Shown here: piece after piece, positions 5,747 to 8,371 of the stretch
Layout of the letters: each line of letters starts with the position of its first letter
How positions within the stretch are numbered: position 1 is the first letter of the stretch
The notes under the pieces: generated by a model
Told to the model about the DNA's origin: nothing
Database searches by the model: none
What the model saw: the letters and a program-made list of their open reading frames with translations, nothing else
Origin: Thermotogae bacterium
GTDB lineage: Bacteria > Thermotogota > Thermotogae > B3-G13
NCBI GenBank assembly: GCA_015486095.1
Contig: WFSK01000103.1
Location: forward strand, 1-8,371
DNA length: 8,371 nt
Reading direction: 5' to 3'
Program-made: the position numbers and the translations under genes

Positions 5747-7276
5747 TCACTTTGCATATTGTACGAATCTCTTCTCACGTATTACGGTTACCTTGAGCTG
5801 TCCTGGATAATCCAGAGTTTCCTCTATGGCACGTGCGACGTCGTATGAGAGTTTTTCACACATCGCATCGTCTATTTCATCGGCTTCTACTATTATGCGT
5901 AGTTCCCTTCCCGCTTGCATGGCATACGCCTTCTCGACGTGGTCGAAAGACGTCGCTATTTTTTCCAGCTTTTCTAACCTTTCTATATACGTCTCAACGG
6001 TTTCTCTTCTGACACCTGGTCTTGCAGCGCTCAAGGCATCTGCAGCCTGTATTATAACCGCTTCCGGGGTGAGGGGTTCAATTTCTCCGTGATGGGCTGC
6101 TATCATGTTAACTACATCTGGCTTTTCTCTATACCTCTTAGCTATCTCCGCCCCAATGATGGCATGAGATCCTTCCACCTCGTGGTCCACCGCCTTGCCT
6201 ATGTCATGCAACAGGCCTGCACGCTTGACTTTATCTACATTCAGGTCCAACTCCTCAGCCATCAGGGCAGCGAGTTGTGCAACCTCTATGGAATGTTGAA
6301 GTACATTTTGTCCAAAACTGCTTCTGTACTTTAACTTACCTATTAGTTTTATCAGTTCTGGATGAAGCGCGGTGATGCCAACCTTAAACATGGCCTCTTC
6401 ACCTGCTTCTTGTATGGACTTCGCCACCTCTTCCTTTGCCTTTTCGTACATATCTTCTATTCTGGCTGGATGTATACGCCCATCTGCTATGAGCTTTTCG
6501 AGTGTTATCCTCGCCACTTCTCTCCTGAGTGGATTGAAACAAGAGAGAACTACCACTTCGGGTGTATCATCTACTATGAGATCTACACCCGTTAAACTCT
6601 CAAACGTGCGTATGTTTCTTCCTTCCCTACCTATGATCCTGCCTTTCATATCATCGGAAGGAATCGAAACAGTGGAAACGGTGATCTCTCCTACATAATC
6701 TGGTGCATAACGCTGAATAGCCGTTGCCAGGATCTGTTTAGCCTCTTTTTCTGCCTTATTCATCATTTCATCTTTTACTTCCTTTATCATCTTCGCTATC
6801 TCATATTCCGATTCTTGCCTTACACGTTTTAGTACCAATTCTCTCGCCTCTTTCACACTGAGAGAAGCTATGTTTTCGAGTTCTTCTAACTCCGCCTTTA
6901 TCATCTCGTTTAGCTTTTGAGACTTCCTCTGATAATCTTTATCCTTATCTTCCAATTGCCTTGCCAGTCTCTCCAATTTGGCTTCTTTACTTTCTAAATT
7001 GTCTTGCCTTTTCAGCAGGCGTGATTCAAGACTTTGAACTTCACTACGTCTTTTCTTCATCTCCAATTCCAACTCGTCTCTCATCTTCTGGATACGCTCT
7101 TTTGCATCCAGCAATTTCTCTTTTTTTATTCTCTCTGCGGTGGCTTTCGCTTCTTCTATTATCCTGTCGGCCTCTTTATATCCCTTTTTAACTCTTACAC
7201 TCATTCTATATTTAAAGATAAGATATCCCAAGCTCACACCTACTGCCATACCTATTAAGAGATACGTTATTACCAT
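5747..7276 (-). CDS. rny: Ribonuclease Y
   Basis: This encodes a 509-residue membrane-tethered endoribonuclease that starts mRNA decay. The N-terminal membrane helix (residues 2-22) is followed by a charged coiled coil (about 28-190). A KH RNA-binding domain has the GxxG loop GREG at 216-219. The HD domain has QHSIEVA near 327 and the metal-binding pair in LLHDIGK (His357, Asp358), with further conserved His residues in GSHAIIGAE, AAHHGE and Asp413 in AADALSAARPG. The length and order match the family (about 510-520 residues). The ATG at 7276 is preferred over the longer frame from 7318: it starts with the membrane helix, GAGGTGA lies just before it (7282-7288), and the extra 14 residues have no counterpart. 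It starts 10 bases after the recX stop, whose TGA is part of its ribosome binding site. The recA-recX-rny combination fits a Thermotogota operon. Confidence 0.95.
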   Translation of the reverse strand: MVITYLLIGMAVGVSLGYLIFKYRMSVRVKKGYKEADRIIEEAKATAERIKKEKLLDAKERIQKMRDELELEMKKRRSEVQSLESRLLKRQDNLESKEAKLERLARQLEDKDKDYQRKSQKLNEMIKAELEELENIASLSVKEARELVLKRVRQESEYEIAKMIKEVKDEMMNKAEKEAKQILATAIQRYAPDYVGEITVSTVSIPSDDMKGRIIGREGRNIRTFESLTGVDLIVDDTPEVVVLSCFNPLRREVARITLEKLIADGRIHPARIEDMYEKAKEEVAKSIQEAGEEAMFKVGITALHPELIKLIGKLKYRSSFGQNVLQHSIEVAQLAALMAEELDLNVDKVKRAGLLHDIGKAVDHEVEGSHAIIGAEIAKRYREKPDVVNMIAAHHGEIEPLTPEAVIIQAADALSAARPGVRRETVETYIERLEKLEKIATSFDHVEKAYAMQAGRELRIIVEADEIDDAMCEKLSYDVARAIEETLDYPGQLKVTVIREKRFVQYAK

Positions 7277-7281
7277 ATTGT

Positions 7282-7288
7282 TCACCTC
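7282..7288 (-). promoter_or_regulatory. Ribosome binding site of rny, overlapping the recX stop
   Basis: The minus strand reads GAGGTGA, 5 bases before ATG 7276. Its first two bases belong to the TGA that ends recX, so ribosomes finishing recX can begin rny. Confidence 0.7.
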
Positions 7289-7754
7289 ACATTTCTCGCA
7301 TCTTTCCGATCGCATCATCGATCTCCTCGATATCGAAACCTCGATTCACCAGAAATTTTTTAACACTTCGGATCTCCTGCTTAGATGTTTTTCCGTCTCC
7401 GATCCTCTTGTTCACAAGGTCAATGATTATACCTTCAACATCTACTTCTCCTGTAACCTTTGCCATCGCTTCTTCGATGACGTTCTCATCTACTCCCTTT
7501 TCTCGAAGTCGTTGCCTTATCTTCCATCTACCCCATTTTTTAAGCGTAAGAGCATCGTATATATACATCTCCGAATATCTTCGATCGTCTACAAATCCTT
7601 TTTCTTCCAACCGCTTAACGACATCTTCATACTCTTCTACAGAAGCTCCTCTTCTCTTGAGTTTCTCCTCGATCTCTTTTCTCGTATATACACGATTTCT
7701 CTTGAAAAGATTCAATACATATCGAAAATAATCATTACTCTTTCTTGCCTTCAC
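7287..7754 (-). CDS. recX: Regulatory protein RecX
   Basis: This encodes 155 residues. RecX binds along RecA filaments and limits recombinase activity. The protein is almost all helix and charged, with the repeated three-helix units of the family: residues 10-60 with KRLEEKGFVDDRRYSEMYIY (48-67), the second unit with KKWGRWKIRQRLREKG (72-87) and a shorter third unit with KKFLVNRGFDIEEIDDAI near 132-149. Length is in the usual range of 150-200. A longer frame begins with TTG at 7787 but has no ribosome binding site, whereas GTG 7754 has GAGGAAGGA 10 bases upstream, so I prefer 7754. The gene overlaps the end of recA by 20 bases, which points to coupled translation and a fixed RecA-to-RecX ratio. 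Confidence 0.9.
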   Translation of the reverse strand: MKARKSNDYFRYVLNLFKRNRVYTRKEIEEKLKRRGASVEEYEDVVKRLEEKGFVDDRRYSEMYIYDALTLKKWGRWKIRQRLREKGVDENVIEEAMAKVTGEVDVEGIIIDLVNKRIGDGKTSKQEIRSVKKFLVNRGFDIEEIDDAIGKMREM

Positions 7755-8371
7755 TACCGACTTTTCCTTCCTCTTGCTTTGTTTCAAATGGAGATGGGAG
7801 GTGCAAAATGGCTCTCAATCTTTTATCTATCTCCTTTGCTATGTCTGGATTCTCCTGGAGATATTGAATTACATTCATCTTACCCTGCCCAAGACTTATA
7901 TCTTTCCCATCTACTGTCTTGTACGTAAACCAGGATCCCTTTTTACTTATGAGGGAGTTTTCTACCCCCATGTTCATCAATTCACTCTCATATACTATGC
8001 CCTTGCCGTATATGATATCGAAAGAGGCCTTTTTAAACGGTGGAGCAACCTTGTTCTTCACGACTTTCACTGTCGTCTCAGCACCCACTATCTCATTTCC
8101 AGACCTTATCGATTGCCCTCTTCTGATATCGAGCCGCAATGTGGTATAGAATTTTAGAGCTCTACCACCCGTCGTCGTCTCTGGATTCCCATACGTTCCT
8201 ATGGTCATCCTTATCTGGTTTATGAATATGACAACGGCTTTAGACCTATCCACGTTACTCGCCAACTTTCTCAAAGCCTGAGACATGAGGCGAGCCTGCA
8301 AACCTACCTGCGTATCGCCCATACTTCCCTCTATCTCTGCCCTCGGCACTAAAGCGGCCACGGAATCGATA
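7735..8371 (-). CDS. recA: RecA recombinase, C-terminal 211 residues (5' end outside window)
   Basis: RecA forms ATP-dependent filaments on single-stranded DNA for recombination and repair. The frame is open to the right edge; the segment begins in the Walker B strand (IDSVAALVPRAEIEG). It shows the L1 region (SMGDTQVGLQARLMSQALRK), the ATP-sensing FINQIRM, the L2 DNA-binding loop ending in GNPETTTGG, LRLDIRR, VKVVKNKVAPPFK, and SLGQGK with the YLQENPDIAKEI helix of the C-terminal domain. The tail after residue 190 of this part is Lys/Glu-rich. The Walker A motif and N-terminal polymerisation region lie beyond the edge. The L2 loop reads IGTYGNP, one residue shorter than the IGVMFGNP common in other RecA proteins. 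recX overlaps its last 20 bases. Confidence 0.95.
   Translation of the reverse strand, partial: IDSVAALVPRAEIEGSMGDTQVGLQARLMSQALRKLASNVDRSKAVVIFINQIRMTIGTYGNPETTTGGRALKFYTTLRLDIRRGQSIRSGNEIVGAETTVKVVKNKVAPPFKKASFDIIYGKGIVYESELMNMGVENSLISKKGSWFTYKTVDGKDISLGQGKMNVIQYLQENPDIAKEIDKRLRAILHLPSPFETKQEEGKVGSEGKKE
7765..7773 (-). promoter_or_regulatory. Ribosome binding site deciding the recX start
   Basis: The minus strand reads GAGGAAGGA inside the last codons of recA, 10 bases before GTG 7754. No comparable site precedes the alternative TTG at 7787. Confidence 0.6.

Noticed and set aside
7140..7928. A 262-codon open frame on the plus strand
   Set aside because: It lies opposite rny, recX and recA, all well supported by homology. 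Its translation is Ser/Leu/Phe-rich with no recognisable domain, as expected for the shadow of charged minus-strand genes.

Overview
The window looks like a piece of a thermophilic bacterium of the Thermotogota (Thermotoga-like). This rests on three things: recA, recX and the RNase Y gene lie in tandem, a combination I associate with that phylum; the RecA and RNase Y sequences resemble Thermotogota proteins; and the genes use many ATA, AGA and AGG codons with strong GGAGG ribosome binding sites. The species cannot be named from the sequence alone. Every gene I can support is on the minus strand, so the window is read from its right end to its left end.

Right part (8371 down to about 4500): the C-terminal two thirds of recA, then recX (overlapping recA), rny (RNase Y) and apgM (2,3-bisphosphoglycerate-independent phosphoglycerate mutase, archaeal type). 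These are housekeeping genes with spacings of -20 to +30 bases. apgM is complete in content but is split by one extra base near 5457.

Middle (4510 down to 3949): a minimal nucleotidyltransferase (MNT) gene joined to apgM by a GTGA overlap, followed by the remains of its HEPN partner. The MNT reading frame breaks in a run of six G. The HEPN gene has lost its central part and its tail lies in another frame. This looks like a decaying MNT/HEPN two-gene module inside a housekeeping transcription unit.

Left-middle (3930 down to 1287): two exported proteins, a 606-residue PEGA-repeat protein with a C-terminal membrane anchor and a secreted six-bladed-propeller-like protein. They follow the HEPN remnant without a visible promoter or terminator, so the whole stretch from recA to 1287 could be one transcription unit.

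Left end (1286 down to 1): a 117-base intergenic region with a candidate promoter. It has an extended -10, a CRP/FNR-type palindrome centred about 40 bases upstream of the predicted start, and an 8-bp stem-loop at the predicted 5' end of the mRNA. It drives a two-gene unit: a small outer-membrane beta-barrel-like protein and a von Willebrand factor A lipoprotein that runs off the left edge.

The points most worth following are the decayed MNT/HEPN pair, the apgM frameshift, and the CRP-like control region with its 5' hairpin. I saw no RNA genes, CRISPR arrays, insertion sequences or origins.
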